From positions 1 through 8,526 of the forward strand of contig JAJUJN010000077.1 in NCBI GenBank assembly GCA_029265335.1: a stretch of DNA of 8,526 bases. The letters are read 5' to 3'. Positions 1 through 6,143 of this stretch are shown here, piece by piece; position 1 is the first letter of the stretch; every line of letters begins with the position of its first letter. The position numbers were made by a program, and so were the translations under genes. The notes beneath the pieces were generated by a model that was not told where the DNA came from, searched no databases, and saw nothing but the letters and a program-made list of their open reading frames with translations. The stretch is from Alcaligenaceae bacterium. GTDB lineage: Bacteria > Pseudomonadota > Gammaproteobacteria > Burkholderiales > Burkholderiaceae_B.

Positions 1-1173
1 GAGCTCGCTCGTCAATCTCTGGTTTTGCTGAAGAATCGAGACCAAACGCTGCCCATTCCTGCCGGCGCCACCGTGGCCTTGGTGGGGCCCTTGGCCGATT
101 CTGACATCGACATCATGGGGAGTTGGTCAGCTGCCGGCCGGGCAGAGCAGGCGGTTACGGTGAGAGCCGGCATGCTGGACTTGGCCTCGCAGCACGAGGT
201 TGACCTTGGATACGCTCAGGGGGCCAACGTGCTGGCCGATCCCGACATTGTCGAATCTCTCAACCAGCTGAATTGGGATCAAGACGAAATTGAACTCAAC
301 CCACGCGGAGATGCGGCATTGATCGCCGAGGCCGTTGAACTCGCCGAGCAAGCCGATGTGGTGGTGGCGGTGGTGGGCGAAGCGCGCAGCATGTCGCACG
401 AATCGTCGAGCCGAACCTCGCTCACCTTGCCCGGTCAACAGACAGCACTGATCGAAGCCTTGGCTGCCACGGGCAAGCCTTTGGTGGTGGTGGTGCTGAG
501 CGGTCGGCCGCTGGCTTTGACTGCTGTCAACGAGCATGCGGATGCACTGATTCAAGCGTGGTACCCGGGAACCGAAGGCGGGAATGCCGTGGCTGAAGTG
601 TTGTACGGCATGGTGAACCCCTCGGGTCATCTGCCGCTTTCGCTACCCCGGTCGGTGGGTCATTTGCCAGCGCATTACAACGTACTCGCCCTGGGGCGCC
701 CCTATGGAGGCAAAGGCCCAGGCAATTACACCTCGCACTACTTCGACGCAAAGAACGGCCCCTTGTACGCCTTTGGGCACGGCTTGAGTTACACCGATTT
801 TTCGCTGTCGCCGATACGCCTGTCCGCAACCACCTTGGGCAATGGCGAGAGCGCGACTGCGACGGTCACTCTGCGCAATGACGGCAAAACTGCTGGCGCC
901 ACGGTGGTTCAGCTCTACGTGCGCGATGAGGTGGCGCCCGTGGTTCAACCCATTCGGTCTTTGCGCGGCTTCCAGCGAGTGCAGCTGCAACCGGGCGAAG
1001 AAAAAGACGTGGAGTTCGAGATCGATGCGAGCACACTCGCCATTGTGAACGCCGAGCTGGAGCGCGTGGCAGAGCCCGGCAGCTTTCTGCTGCGCGTCGG
1101 TCTGAGCTCCGATGCAGGCCAGGAGGCCCGGCTGGAGTGGGTGGGGCCAGCCGAGGTGCTCGCAACCCAATGA
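1..1173 (+). CDS. bglX: Periplasmic beta-glucosidase, GH3 family (C-terminal part, 5' truncated by window edge)
   Basis: The reading frame is open from base 1 and ends at TGA 1171-1173, giving about 390 codons; the start lies outside the window. E. coli BglX is about 765 residues, so roughly the C-terminal half is here. Read from base 1, it opens with ELARQSLVLLKN, the usual entry to the GH3 C-terminal alpha/beta sandwich. VGPLADS and MGSWSAAG follow, then VVVAVVGEA with the downstream SHESSSRT stretch, where the GH3 acid/base region lies. AWYPGTEGGNA and YAFGHGLSYT complete the domain. The last ~110 residues form the fibronectin-III-like domain (GATVVQLYVRD, LRGFQRVQLQPGE). Many segments match E. 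coli BglX as I remember it. The family hydrolyses terminal beta-D-glucosyl residues from oligosaccharides, in the periplasm for BglX. The nucleophile Asp domain and any signal peptide are upstream and cannot be checked. It converges on the next gene with only 3 bp between stops. Confidence 0.93.
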   Translation, partial: ELARQSLVLLKNRDQTLPIPAGATVALVGPLADSDIDIMGSWSAAGRAEQAVTVRAGMLDLASQHEVDLGYAQGANVLADPDIVESLNQLNWDQDEIELNPRGDAALIAEAVELAEQADVVVAVVGEARSMSHESSSRTSLTLPGQQTALIEALAATGKPLVVVVLSGRPLALTAVNEHADALIQAWYPGTEGGNAVAEVLYGMVNPSGHLPLSLPRSVGHLPAHYNVLALGRPYGGKGPGNYTSHYFDAKNGPLYAFGHGLSYTDFSLSPIRLSATTLGNGESATATVTLRNDGKTAGATVVQLYVRDEVAPVVQPIRSLRGFQRVQLQPGEEKDVEFEIDASTLAIVNAELERVAEPGSFLLRVGLSSDAGQEARLEWVGPAEVLATQ

Positions 1174-1176
1174 GGG

Positions 1177-1620
1177 TCAGTCGAGGGAACTGCCCGGCGT
1201 CGAATCCAGGTGGTGCCCGCCCTCCTGGCCAAAGAGACCCTCGGCGTCGAGCAGGGCATATGCGATCTCGGGGCGAGCCTGCAGGGCGCGGCGAATGGCC
1301 GCCGGAATCGATTGTCGAAGTTTGCGGCACAGGCCAGTGCGCTGCGCCACTTCGATCTGAAAGCCGCGCACAGTACGCACTTCATTGGCGCTGGGTTGCA
1401 CCGACAGTTCCACCCCTACCTGGTCGTAGAGACGTTGTTGCATATGGCGCAGGTCGGCCACGCTCTGCAACTGTTCCAACCGGGCAAGCAAACGTTTTTC
1501 TTCTTCTCGGGTGAGACGCAGAACGCGCAGGTCGGCATCGGCAGACTCGAGCAAACGTTCGCGTTCGCAGTCGCAGGCGCCGGGCGGACAGGGTTGGCGA
1601 ATGGGAAAGGGCGGCATCAT
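1177..1620 (-). CDS. Conserved-looking hypothetical protein with Cys-rich N-terminus (C-x4-C-x-C)
   Basis: I do not recognise this gene well enough to name a function. It encodes about 147 residues, ending at TGA (complement of 1177-1179). Two ATG codons in tandem (1618-1620 and 1615-1617) precede PPFPIRQPCPPGACDC. The three cysteines, C10, C15 and C17 when counted from the second Met, give a C-x4-C-x-C pattern with two prolines and a glycine, which could suit metal or Fe-S binding. A strongly charged, probably helical and coiled-coil-prone stretch follows (LTREEEKRLLARLEQL), then a beta-like patch (VGVELSVQPS) and a basic helix (LCRKLRQSIPAAIRRAL). No signal peptide or membrane segment is visible. 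A TTG at 1665 would add 15 residues and has an AAGG-like site before it; neither ATG has a clear ribosome binding site, so the start is uncertain. It is the last gene of the minus-strand run headed by mnmH, 52 bp after the cupin stop. Confidence 0.72.
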   Translation of the reverse strand: MMPPFPIRQPCPPGACDCERERLLESADADLRVLRLTREEEKRLLARLEQLQSVADLRHMQQRLYDQVGVELSVQPSANEVRTVRGFQIEVAQRTGLCRKLRQSIPAAIRRALQARPEIAYALLDAEGLFGQEGGHHLDSTPGSSLD

Positions 1621-1672
1621 GGCGGCCGAGTGTATACGGGTTGGTGCCGAAGTGTACCGGCGCAAATGGCCT

Positions 1673-2005
1673 TCAGGTGCCGATGAACAACACCGTGACC
1701 AACAGCATGGAGTTTTCTTGCGCCACGACTTCGTGAGGTTCGCCCGGCAGCAGATGCATCCAGTCGTCTTTCTGCATCACATGGGTGTGGTCGTCGAGAA
1801 TGAGGTCGACCTTGCCTTCCAGCACATGAATGATGGCCGCCCCATCCACCTTATGACGCGCCATATCAACCCCGGCAGGCAGCACCACTTGCATGGCCTG
1901 AAAGGTGTCTGTCTTGACGAGTGCATAGCTGTGCGCTCGCTCCGGGGTGTCAGACAACGGTGTGAGACGAATCGGTTGGTTGGCGGGAACTCGTTTCAGG
2001 GCCAT
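1673..2005 (-). CDS. Small single-domain cupin protein
   Basis: A 110-residue protein with one cupin barrel. The start ATG (complement of 2003-2005) is chosen because GGAGAG (complement of 2012-2017) lies 6 nt before it and the cupin homology begins here; the frame stays open upstream only as a shadow of the methyltransferase gene. Residues 40-64 hold cupin motif 1 in a reduced form: LPAGVDMARHKVDG with one His (H51), no HxH pair, then HVLEGKV. Motif 2 is LLPGEPHEV with H91. This pattern, one His in each motif, resembles a common subfamily of small cupins of unknown substrate, so metal binding is possible but not assured. It is probably cytoplasmic. The first 10 nt of the gene overlap the end of the methyltransferase gene, implying translational coupling. 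The substrate cannot be told from sequence. Confidence 0.9.
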   Translation of the reverse strand: MALKRVPANQPIRLTPLSDTPERAHSYALVKTDTFQAMQVVLPAGVDMARHKVDGAAIIHVLEGKVDLILDDHTHVMQKDDWMHLLPGEPHEVVAQENSMLLVTVLFIGT

Positions 2006-2550
2006 GACGATCTCTCCGTGAAGGATTCGCGTGCCAGCAATTGCCGTTTGCGCTCTAGCCCCCAGCGGTAGCCGCCGAGCGAACCATCGCGTCGAACCAC
2101 TCGATGACAGGGCACCAGAACGGCGAGCGGATTGGCTCCGCAGGCGCTGGCAACTGCACGGGTGGCGGACGCGCGGCCGAGGCGCTGGGCAAGCTCGGTA
2201 TAGCTGAGGGTGGTGCCAACGGGTATTTGTTGGAGCTGTTGCCAAACGGCTTGCTGAAAGGGCGTGCCTTGGGGCTGCAGCCGCCAGCCGTCGAGGTTGG
2301 GCTCGGTTGCAGCCGGCGCATCGAGCCACTGGGCCAGGCTGCTGGCAAGCGTTTGGAGCCTGTTGCTGTCGATGGTGGGCGTGAGGCCACGGCTGCGAGC
2401 GGCCTGCTGCGCCAAAAGCTCAGCCTGGGTTTCGACGTCCGCCAAGCCCGCGGCCAGCAGGGTGTCGTTTTGCGCCAGCAGCCAGATACAGCCCAATGCG
2501 ACTGGGTGCCAGGCCATCTGTGCGGCGAACGCTGGGGGGGTTGAGGTCAT
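1996..2550 (-). CDS. Methylated-DNA--[protein]-cysteine S-methyltransferase (Ada-C/Ogt type)
   Basis: A 184-residue suicide repair protein. The family moves the alkyl group from O6-alkylguanine (or O4-alkylthymine) in DNA to its own cysteine. Residues 1-85 form a divergent N-terminal domain. From about residue 93, GTPFQQAVWQQLQQIPVGTT begins the conserved catalytic domain. R131 in ATRAVASACGANPLA matches the DNA-intercalating arginine helix, and PCHR at 147-150 carries the acceptor C148. DGSLGGYRWGLERKRQLLARE ends the domain. This tail and the PCHRVVR context look more like the C-terminal half of Ada than Ogt, but there is no Ada N-terminal zinc or AraC-type domain, so it is a stand-alone enzyme and no regulator. 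The ATG at 2550 has a perfect AAGGAGG 5 nt upstream. It lies 57 bp after the mnmH stop and overlaps the cupin start by 10 nt. Symbol ogt or adaB would both be defensible. Confidence 0.95.
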   Translation of the reverse strand: MTSTPPAFAAQMAWHPVALGCIWLLAQNDTLLAAGLADVETQAELLAQQAARSRGLTPTIDSNRLQTLASSLAQWLDAPAATEPNLDGWRLQPQGTPFQQAVWQQLQQIPVGTTLSYTELAQRLGRASATRAVASACGANPLAVLVPCHRVVRRDGSLGGYRWGLERKRQLLARESFTERSSWP

Positions 2551-2555
2551 GATTG

Positions 2556-2562
2556 CCTCCTT
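2556..2562 (-). promoter_or_regulatory. Strong ribosome binding site of the methyltransferase gene
   Basis: The minus strand reads AAGGAGG, complementary to the 16S rRNA 3' end, 5 nt before the ATG at 2550. It fixes the start of the methyltransferase and suggests efficient initiation. It is the strongest such site I noticed in the window. Confidence 0.85.
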
Positions 2563-2607
2563 GCATGAATAGCCGGAACCGCACTGGCGCGAACAGGGCG
2601 TTGAGGG

Positions 2608-3687
2608 CTACATAGGGTCGATCATAGCGCCTGGCGCCGTATCCAGCCCCATCACTCGTTCAGCCAGTTGGTGAATGGCTGCGGTATCGAGCTGTTCGAT
2701 ATCCAGCACCTGCCGATGTTGCCATTGCCGGAAATGGCGAGCTTGCGAGCGTTGGTAACTTGGATCGTAGTGCGTTTCCATCAGCGAGTGAAAGAGCGGC
2801 GCTAGCTCGCCAGCCAAAGCCCATCTTTGCCATTGCTCTACGCGCGCGCCGCCGTGCAGGGCGCGCAAATACCCGAGTTGCCGGGCGAGTTGCTCGCGGT
2901 TGTCTGCCAGGTAGGCGTAATCACGCAGGAGATACGCCAGGCGGGCGGGATGGCTGGCCGAAACCTCCACACAAGGCGCTGCTCGCATGCCAGCGACCAA
3001 TGCCACTGGCAGACGGATCTGACCGATGCGCGGGCTTTCGCCTTCCACGTACACGGGGCGACTGAGGTCGAAGCTTTGCAAGCGGTGGGCGAGCTGGGTT
3101 TCGAAGCATTTTTGCGAAGGCTGGGAAGTGTGAGGGATGGCTCCCAGCAAAGAGCCTTTATGCCGTGCCAAATGCTCCAGATCCAGCACCTGTCCACCCT
3201 GCGCTTCGATGGCCTGCAGCACACGAGTTTTGGCGCTGCCGGTAGCGCCGCATACAACCCGCCACTGCGCGCGGGGTGCAAGGTTGTCGATGGTGGCGAT
3301 GACGTGGCGCCGCCAGGCCTTGTAACCCCCGCTGAGCGGCTGGGCGTCCCAGCCAACTAGGCGCAGCCAGGTCACCATCGAGCCACTGCGCAGACCGCCA
3401 CGCCAGCAATACACCAGAGGTTGCCAGTGGGCGGGTTGGTTGGCGAAGGTGCCGCTCAGGTGCCGGGCAAGATTCTCTGCCACCATGGCGCTGCCCACGC
3501 GCTTGGCCTCGAAGGCGCCCACCTGCTTGTACAAAGTACCCACAATGCGTCGCTGCTCGTTGTCGAGGGCAGGGCAATTGATGGCGCCGGGAATATGATC
3601 GAGCGCGAACTCAGCCGGCGAGCGCGCGTCGATGATCGTGTCGAAGCTCGGCAGGTCGGCAATTCGAATCGGTTGGCGTGAGCTCAT
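2608..3687 (-). CDS. mnmH: tRNA 2-selenouridine synthase (selenophosphate-dependent)
   Basis: A 359-residue protein, close to the ~364 of E. coli MnmH (SelU/YbbB). The family converts 2-thiouridine at wobble position 34 of Lys, Glu and Gln tRNAs to 2-selenouridine through a geranylated intermediate, using selenophosphate. An N-terminal rhodanese domain (about residues 8-130) contains IIDARSPAEFALDHIPGA and the catalytic-loop sequence YCWRGGLRSG with C94. A P-loop domain follows, with GATGSAKT at 147-154. RPVYVEGESPRIG and the tail LMETHYDPSYQRSQ are typical of the family. The start ATG (complement of 3685-3687) fits the usual N-terminus. The frame is open back to 4059, but that would overlap most of the start of selD, so I reject it; the ribosome binding site is weak (GGAATC about 7 nt upstream). 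It is divergent from selD, which makes its substrate, and heads a four-gene minus-strand run. Confidence 0.96.
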   Translation of the reverse strand: MSSRQPIRIADLPSFDTIIDARSPAEFALDHIPGAINCPALDNEQRRIVGTLYKQVGAFEAKRVGSAMVAENLARHLSGTFANQPAHWQPLVYCWRGGLRSGSMVTWLRLVGWDAQPLSGGYKAWRRHVIATIDNLAPRAQWRVVCGATGSAKTRVLQAIEAQGGQVLDLEHLARHKGSLLGAIPHTSQPSQKCFETQLAHRLQSFDLSRPVYVEGESPRIGQIRLPVALVAGMRAAPCVEVSASHPARLAYLLRDYAYLADNREQLARQLGYLRALHGGARVEQWQRWALAGELAPLFHSLMETHYDPSYQRSQARHFRQWQHRQVLDIEQLDTAAIHQLAERVMGLDTAPGAMIDPM

Positions 3688-3790
3688 GCGGAGATTCCGT
3701 GATGGCAAGGGCGGGGAAACTGGCACAATGTGGGCAAAGAGCAACCCCAGCATGTCGTGCCAGACGCGCTGGCCCCAATCGCAGGAACTC
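3688..3790. promoter_or_regulatory. Divergent intergenic region between mnmH and selD
   Basis: This 103-bp gap must hold the promoters for both genes if they are read from here, an inference from layout only. I see no clear sigma70 -35/-10 pair on either strand. On the plus strand TGGCACAATGTGGGCA (3721-3736) has the TGGCAC block of a sigma54 promoter, with GC at the proper spacing but GG instead of TT in the -12 element; it is a weak candidate. A ribosome binding site AGGAA (3783-3787) precedes selD. Confidence 0.45.
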
Positions 3791-4849
3791 ATGACTGAAA
3801 TTCCCCTGACCGAGCTAGCCCATGGTGGCGGCTGCGGCTGCAAGCTTGCTCCAGGCCTGCTCGCCGAGATTTTGGCACAGACGCCAAGCGGCGTGATTCC
3901 ACCCGAGCTCATGGTGGGCATAGAAAACAACGACGACGCTGCTGTTTGGCGGCTCAACGATTCGCAAGCACTGGTCGCCACAACGGATTTCTTCACGCCG
4001 ATCGTGGATGATCCGAGTGATTTTGGCCGTATCGCTGCCACGAATGCGCTGTCGGACATTTACGCCATGGGCGGCAAGCCCATCATGGCCCTGGCAATTG
4101 TGGGCATGCCCATTGCCCGCCTCAGCCCCGAAACCATCGGCCGAATTCTGGCCGGCGGCGCTGCGGTTTGTCAGGCGGCCGGCATCCCCATTGCAGGCGG
4201 GCATAGTATTGATGTGGTTGAGCCCATTTACGGGTTGGTTGCCATGGGCTTGGTGCACCCCGATCAGGTGCGGCGCAATCGCGATGCGCGCCAAGGCGAC
4301 CGCCTGTTGCTGGGCAAGCCATTGGGAGTGGGGGTGCTCTCAGCCGCGTTCAAGCAACGCAAGCTCTCTACCGAAGGCTACGCCGCCATGTTGCAGCACA
4401 CCACGCAACTCAACGCTGTGGGCACTGAGCTGGCCCAGGTCGCTGGCGTGCACGCCATGACGGACGTCACCGGATTCGGCCTGGCGGGCCACCTACTGGA
4501 AATGTGCCGCGGAGCCGATCTGGGCGCCACCATCCATCTGGCTGAGCTTCCCTGGATCGATGATGTGGTGACTTTGGCCAGGCAAGGTGTGGTGACCGGA
4601 GCTTCGCGTCGCAATTGGGCAAGCTATGGCAACAGTGTGCAATTGCCGGCCGACGCCGAGCCCTGGGAGCAAGACCTGCTGAGCGACCCGCAAACCAGCG
4701 GCGGGCTCTTGGTGAGCTGTGCGCCCCCCGCTGTGAATACCGTGCTCGATTGCTTCCATCAAGCCGGCTTCGCTCAGGCTTGCGAAATTGGTGAGCTGAC
4801 GGCCTATCGGCCGGGCACGCCCCGCCTCACAGCCACTCGCACCCCCTGA
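3791..4849 (+). CDS. selD: Selenide, water dikinase (selenophosphate synthetase)
   Basis: A 352-residue cytosolic enzyme that makes selenophosphate from selenide and ATP, the selenium donor for selenocysteine and for tRNA selenouridine. The ATG at 3791 fits the family N-terminus and follows an AGGAA site (3783-3787); upstream in-frame codons back to 3632 overlap mnmH and are rejected. The glycine-rich N-terminus HGGGCGCK has the catalytic pair C15 and K18 (equivalent to E. coli C17 and K20). The first position is encoded by TGC, not TGA, so this is a Cys form and no recoding is needed. TTDFFTPIVDDPSDFGRIAA at about 65-84 and SDIYAMGGKPIMAL follow; AGGHSID is at 135-141. The second domain has TDVTGFGLAGHL at 224-235, and LSDPQTSGGLL near 297-307 completes an AIRS-like fold. 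With mnmH beside it and no selA, selB or selC in view, its visible use is tRNA modification. Confidence 0.97.
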   Translation: MTEIPLTELAHGGGCGCKLAPGLLAEILAQTPSGVIPPELMVGIENNDDAAVWRLNDSQALVATTDFFTPIVDDPSDFGRIAATNALSDIYAMGGKPIMALAIVGMPIARLSPETIGRILAGGAAVCQAAGIPIAGGHSIDVVEPIYGLVAMGLVHPDQVRRNRDARQGDRLLLGKPLGVGVLSAAFKQRKLSTEGYAAMLQHTTQLNAVGTELAQVAGVHAMTDVTGFGLAGHLLEMCRGADLGATIHLAELPWIDDVVTLARQGVVTGASRRNWASYGNSVQLPADAEPWEQDLLSDPQTSGGLLVSCAPPAVNTVLDCFHQAGFAQACEIGELTAYRPGTPRLTATRTP

Positions 4850-4883
4850 ACGTGAACGGTGAACGCTGGCTGCGGCTGGTGAA

Positions 4884-6089
4884 TCAGCGGGGCGCGTCGA
4901 GCACACCCAACTGCTTGCGAGTGGAAGCCAGAAAGAGCAAGGCACCCACCGCTATCACGGCGCCAGCCAAGGGCGGCCACTCACTGCCCAGTTCGATGGT
5001 GAGGCCACCAATGAAAGTGCCCAAGCCGATGCCCACGTAGATCCCGGCGGCATTGAGGGCTACCAGCAAGGGCGCCTGCTCGGGCGAGGCGGCGAACAAA
5101 CGGTGCTGTTGGGGCGGCGTTTGCGACCAGCTACTGCCACCCCAGAGCAGCATGCACAGCGCCACGGCCCACACCCAAGACAGCTCGAGCCACAAGAGGA
5201 TGCCCAACGAAGCCAGAGCCAGCGCCATCACAGCGTAAGCCCAGGCAAGCACCTCGCCGGGTGTACGGCGGTCGGTGCCGTAGCCCGACAGCGTAACGCC
5301 AACGAAAGCGCCGGCGCCGTAGAGAAACAGCATCACCGCCATGATGCCGCTGCCGATATTGAGGTCACGCAACAATTCCACCGTGTAGACGTATGCGGTG
5401 TAGCTCGCCCCCATGCCCAGCCAGGTCAGCGGCAGGATGGCGCGTACGCTGGGGATGCGTAGAACGGCCAGACGCTGGCGCAGAGGAATGCCGGGGGAGC
5501 CCGGCACTTCGGGCATCACCAGCCGCACGCCGAGCGCGGAAGCCATGGCCAGCACGGCGACCAAGCCGATGGTCATCCGCCAACCCAGCCACTGACTGGC
5601 CAACAAGCCGAGCGGCACACCGACAGCGGCAGCAATGGTGAGCCCGCTGATGACCATAGCCAAGGCGCGCCCGCGCAACTCGGGGCGCACCAGAATGGCG
5701 GCGACCGACCCCGCGTTGGGGGTGAATACCGCAGCGCCTGTGGCAGCCAGAATACGCGACACGATGAGCACGGTGAGATTGGGCGACAGCGCCGTGAGCA
5801 CATTCGAGAGGCCCAGCAGCACCAGGGCCGACACCAGCAGGGTACGGCGCGGCATGCGCGCGGTGAGCGAAGTGAGCAGGGGCGCCAGAATGGCGTAGGT
5901 GATGGCGAATGCCGTGAGTGACTGGCCGGCGGCCGACGTGGGCACGTTGAGACTTTGGGCCATGTCGGGCAGGAAGCCGGTTACCACGAAAGCGTCGGTG
6001 CCAATGGCGAAGGTGCCCACGGCCAGAATGCTGACGGCGAGTAGACCGCCGGCGGGCGGATTCTGAGAAGCAGCGATGGATTGTGTCAT
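4884..6089 (-). CDS. Major facilitator superfamily exporter (DHA1-like, 12 TM)
   Basis: A 401-residue inner-membrane protein with about twelve hydrophobic segments, the first at residues 16-40 and the last near 373-389. The loop after TM2 (LTARMPRRTLL, about 75-85) is a degenerate MFS motif A. GLTIAAAVGVPLG at 149-161 matches motif C, typical of proton-driven exporters. FVVTGFLPDMAQSLNVPTSAAGQ, split across residues 34-56, is typical of the drug or sugar-efflux branch (AraJ, Cmr/Cml-like). The substrate cannot be inferred. The N-terminus is short and cytosolic. The start ATG (complement of 6087-6089) is the first sensible Met before TM1, but there is no clear ribosome binding site. The gene lies 54 bp downstream of the FMN protein gene on the same strand and converges on selD with 34 bp between stops. 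A possible promoter-operator lies just upstream (see 6100-6116), so it may be read on its own. Confidence 0.9.
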   Translation of the reverse strand: MTQSIAASQNPPAGGLLAVSILAVGTFAIGTDAFVVTGFLPDMAQSLNVPTSAAGQSLTAFAITYAILAPLLTSLTARMPRRTLLVSALVLLGLSNVLTALSPNLTVLIVSRILAATGAAVFTPNAGSVAAILVRPELRGRALAMVISGLTIAAAVGVPLGLLASQWLGWRMTIGLVAVLAMASALGVRLVMPEVPGSPGIPLRQRLAVLRIPSVRAILPLTWLGMGASYTAYVYTVELLRDLNIGSGIMAVMLFLYGAGAFVGVTLSGYGTDRRTPGEVLAWAYAVMALALASLGILLWLELSWVWAVALCMLLWGGSSWSQTPPQQHRLFAASPEQAPLLVALNAAGIYVGIGLGTFIGGLTIELGSEWPPLAGAVIAVGALLFLASTRKQLGVLDAPR

Positions 6090-6099
6090 AGCAACGGAA

Positions 6100-6116
6100 A
6101 GTAGCTGGCTACTATA
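6100..6116 (-). promoter_or_regulatory. Possible -10 box overlapping a 14-bp palindrome before the MFS gene
   Basis: On the plus strand 6100-6113 reads AGTAGCTGGCTACT, a perfect inverted repeat with 6-bp arms and a 2-bp centre. On the minus strand, the coding direction of the MFS gene, TATAGT (complement of 6111-6116) overlaps its edge and is five of six to the sigma70 -10 consensus. I see no good -35 at 17 bp. It ends 10 bp before the MFS start. A repressor site over the promoter is a reasonable guess, but a short palindrome can arise by chance. Confidence 0.35.
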
Positions 6117-6143
6117 AACCGGCTGTCGGTAGGGGTTTGGGAG

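Noticed and set aside
1137..1686. Plus-strand open frames after bglX (1137-1514, 1210-1686, 1511-2071)
   Set aside because: They are antisense to the minus-strand gene run and shift frame into one another; none has a recognisable product.
2006..2329. N-terminal extension of the cupin protein
   Set aside because: This open frame lies inside the methyltransferase gene in another phase, is rich in Arg, Ala and Pro as expected for a shadow frame, and GGAGAG marks the start at 2005.
2104..2544. 146-codon open frame on the plus strand opposite the methyltransferase
   Set aside because: It is antisense to a gene with clear catalytic motifs; its Gly/Arg-rich product has no recognisable domain.
3632..3790. 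Upstream extension of the selD frame
   Set aside because: It overlaps the mnmH start, while the family N-terminus and a ribosome binding site point to the ATG at 3791.
3833..3841. Possible selenocysteine at the SelD catalytic position, and likewise in the peroxidase
   Set aside because: The codons are TGC in selD (C15) and TGT in the peroxidase (C37), so both are Cys forms.
3688..4059. Upstream extension of the mnmH reading frame to 4059
   Set aside because: It would overlap the first 269 bp of selD on the other strand; the extra residues do not look like a protein domain, and MnmH homology begins at 3687.
4850..4883. Terminator between selD and the MFS gene
   Set aside because: Only a 4-bp stem (GCTG/CAGC) is visible, partly inside the MFS coding end, with no T-run.
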